17,376 bases of DNA from Tritrichomonas foetus (taxonomy: Eukaryota > Parabasalia > Tritrichomonadida > Tritrichomonadidae): contig MLAK01001386.1 of assembly GCA_001839685.1 (NCBI GenBank), positions 1 to 17,376 on the forward strand. The letters are read 5' to 3'. The notes under the pieces were generated by a model. The model was not told the DNA's origin, did no database searches, and worked only from the letters and a program-made list of their open reading frames with translations. Shown piece by piece: positions 16,936-17,376 of the stretch (position 1 is its first letter; the number at the start of each line of letters is the position of its first letter). The position numbers were made by a program, and so were the translations under genes.

Positions 16936-17376
16936 AAACTTTTTCAAAATAAAACTTAATTTATTTTTTGACAGAATTTTGAAATAACATTCTCTCTCAA
17001 TACATCAATGGTGATTAATCTATTTTCATAGTTTTTTTCGTTATATAAACTGCGCATTTGTTGTTTCGTGTATTGTGAAATTTCTAAATAATAAATGACT
17101 TCAAAGCTAAACATAAAAATGAAAAAATTTAGTTATTGGTTTACAAACGATAGATTGGAAATATGTAACAATTTTACTATTTACCAATGATCCAAATGAT
17201 CGGGGTCTTCCTGGCTTACAAAGCAGATGTACTTTGGTTCTCAATAGGATTATGAAAATCATTGGTTGTATCTAAAATAACATCTTCTATTGTGGGCATA
17301 CCTCCTATATGAAAGGTTTACAAAGTGGTCCCCCAAAGATTTTGTGGGACCACCCCATAAACCTTTGTCCTACCAC
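16936..17376. other. Right flank without a secure gene; possible decayed repeat
   Basis: From 16936 to about 17180 the DNA is AT-rich and shows nothing. From about 17180 to the edge it becomes GC-richer and contains the hairpin at 17312-17366. On the minus strand it also holds short open stretches: one entering from the edge and stopping at TAG 17307-17305, ATG 17299 to TAA 17216 (27 residues), and ATG 17262 to TAG 17107 (51 residues, containing CKPGRPRSFG, AT-hook-like). None is long enough to call. Together they suggest a repeat or gene relic cut by the window edge. Confidence 0.4.
17312..17366. repeat. 55-base interrupted hairpin in a GC-richer segment
   Basis: The outer arms AAAGGTTTA and TAAACCTTT (9 pairs) and inner arms GTGGTCCC and GGGACCAC (8 pairs) are perfect. 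They are separated by a symmetrical 4-base internal loop (CAAA facing CCCA) and a 13-base terminal loop. This is unlike the AT-rich surroundings. The nature of the element cannot be decided because the window ends ten bases later. Confidence 0.65.

Noticed and set aside
1..17376. Alternative genetic code or bacterial/phage origin
   Set aside because: TGA, TAA and TAG each end a long gene, there are no Shine-Dalgarno sites, and all four gene families and the initiator motifs fit a trichomonad nucleus.

Overview
The window looks like nuclear DNA of a parabasalid (trichomonad) protist, most probably a Tritrichomonas-like species. Four lines of evidence point there. (1) The DNA is AT-rich, with very long intronless genes separated by short gaps. 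(2) The gene families are typical of trichomonads: a giant BEACH/WD40 protein, a multi-pass PAS plus cyclase-homology membrane protein, a BspA-like leucine-rich-repeat surface protein, and a single-pass protein with a Phe/Ser/Thr hexad stalk. (3) Short initiator-like TCAYW motifs lie 8-20 bases upstream of start codons. (4) UAAA polyadenylation-type motifs lie at or just after stop codons. TGA, TAG and TAA all end genes here, so the standard code applies. The genus is inferred from general resemblance; no database search was possible.

Layout. 1-1148 is a gene-poor flank with one strong 41-base hairpin (47-87) and two doubtful small ORFs. 1149-8819 (minus) encodes a 2556-residue BEACH protein with a helical/armadillo-type N-terminal half, a concanavalin-like domain, a PH-like domain, the BEACH domain and a C-terminal WD40 region. 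After a 174-base gap, 8994-13406 (minus) encodes a polytopic PAS and cyclase-homology protein. Its cyclase domain has lost the recognisable catalytic residues. Its true N-terminus appears to lie in another frame (ATG at 13510), separated from the main ORF by a likely one-base shift at a run of seven T. 13540-14155 is the divergent promoter region and carries a perfect 19-base palindrome. 14156-15874 (plus) encodes a secreted BspA-like protein. It converges, with only 48 bases between stop codons, on 15923-16921 (minus), a type I membrane protein with a possible PA14/GLEYA-like head and a hexad-repeat stalk. The right flank (16936-17376) has no secure gene but ends in a GC-richer hairpin that may belong to a repeat continuing past the window.

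The genes do not form an operon; each seems to have its own promoter. In function they fall into a membrane-trafficking scaffold (BEACH), a probable membrane sensor (PAS/pseudo-cyclase) and two cell-surface or secreted proteins. I see no CRISPR, rRNA, tRNA or complete transposon. I found no clear new multi-gene system. The best leads are the apparently dead cyclase domain with a broken N-terminus and the hexad-stalk surface protein.
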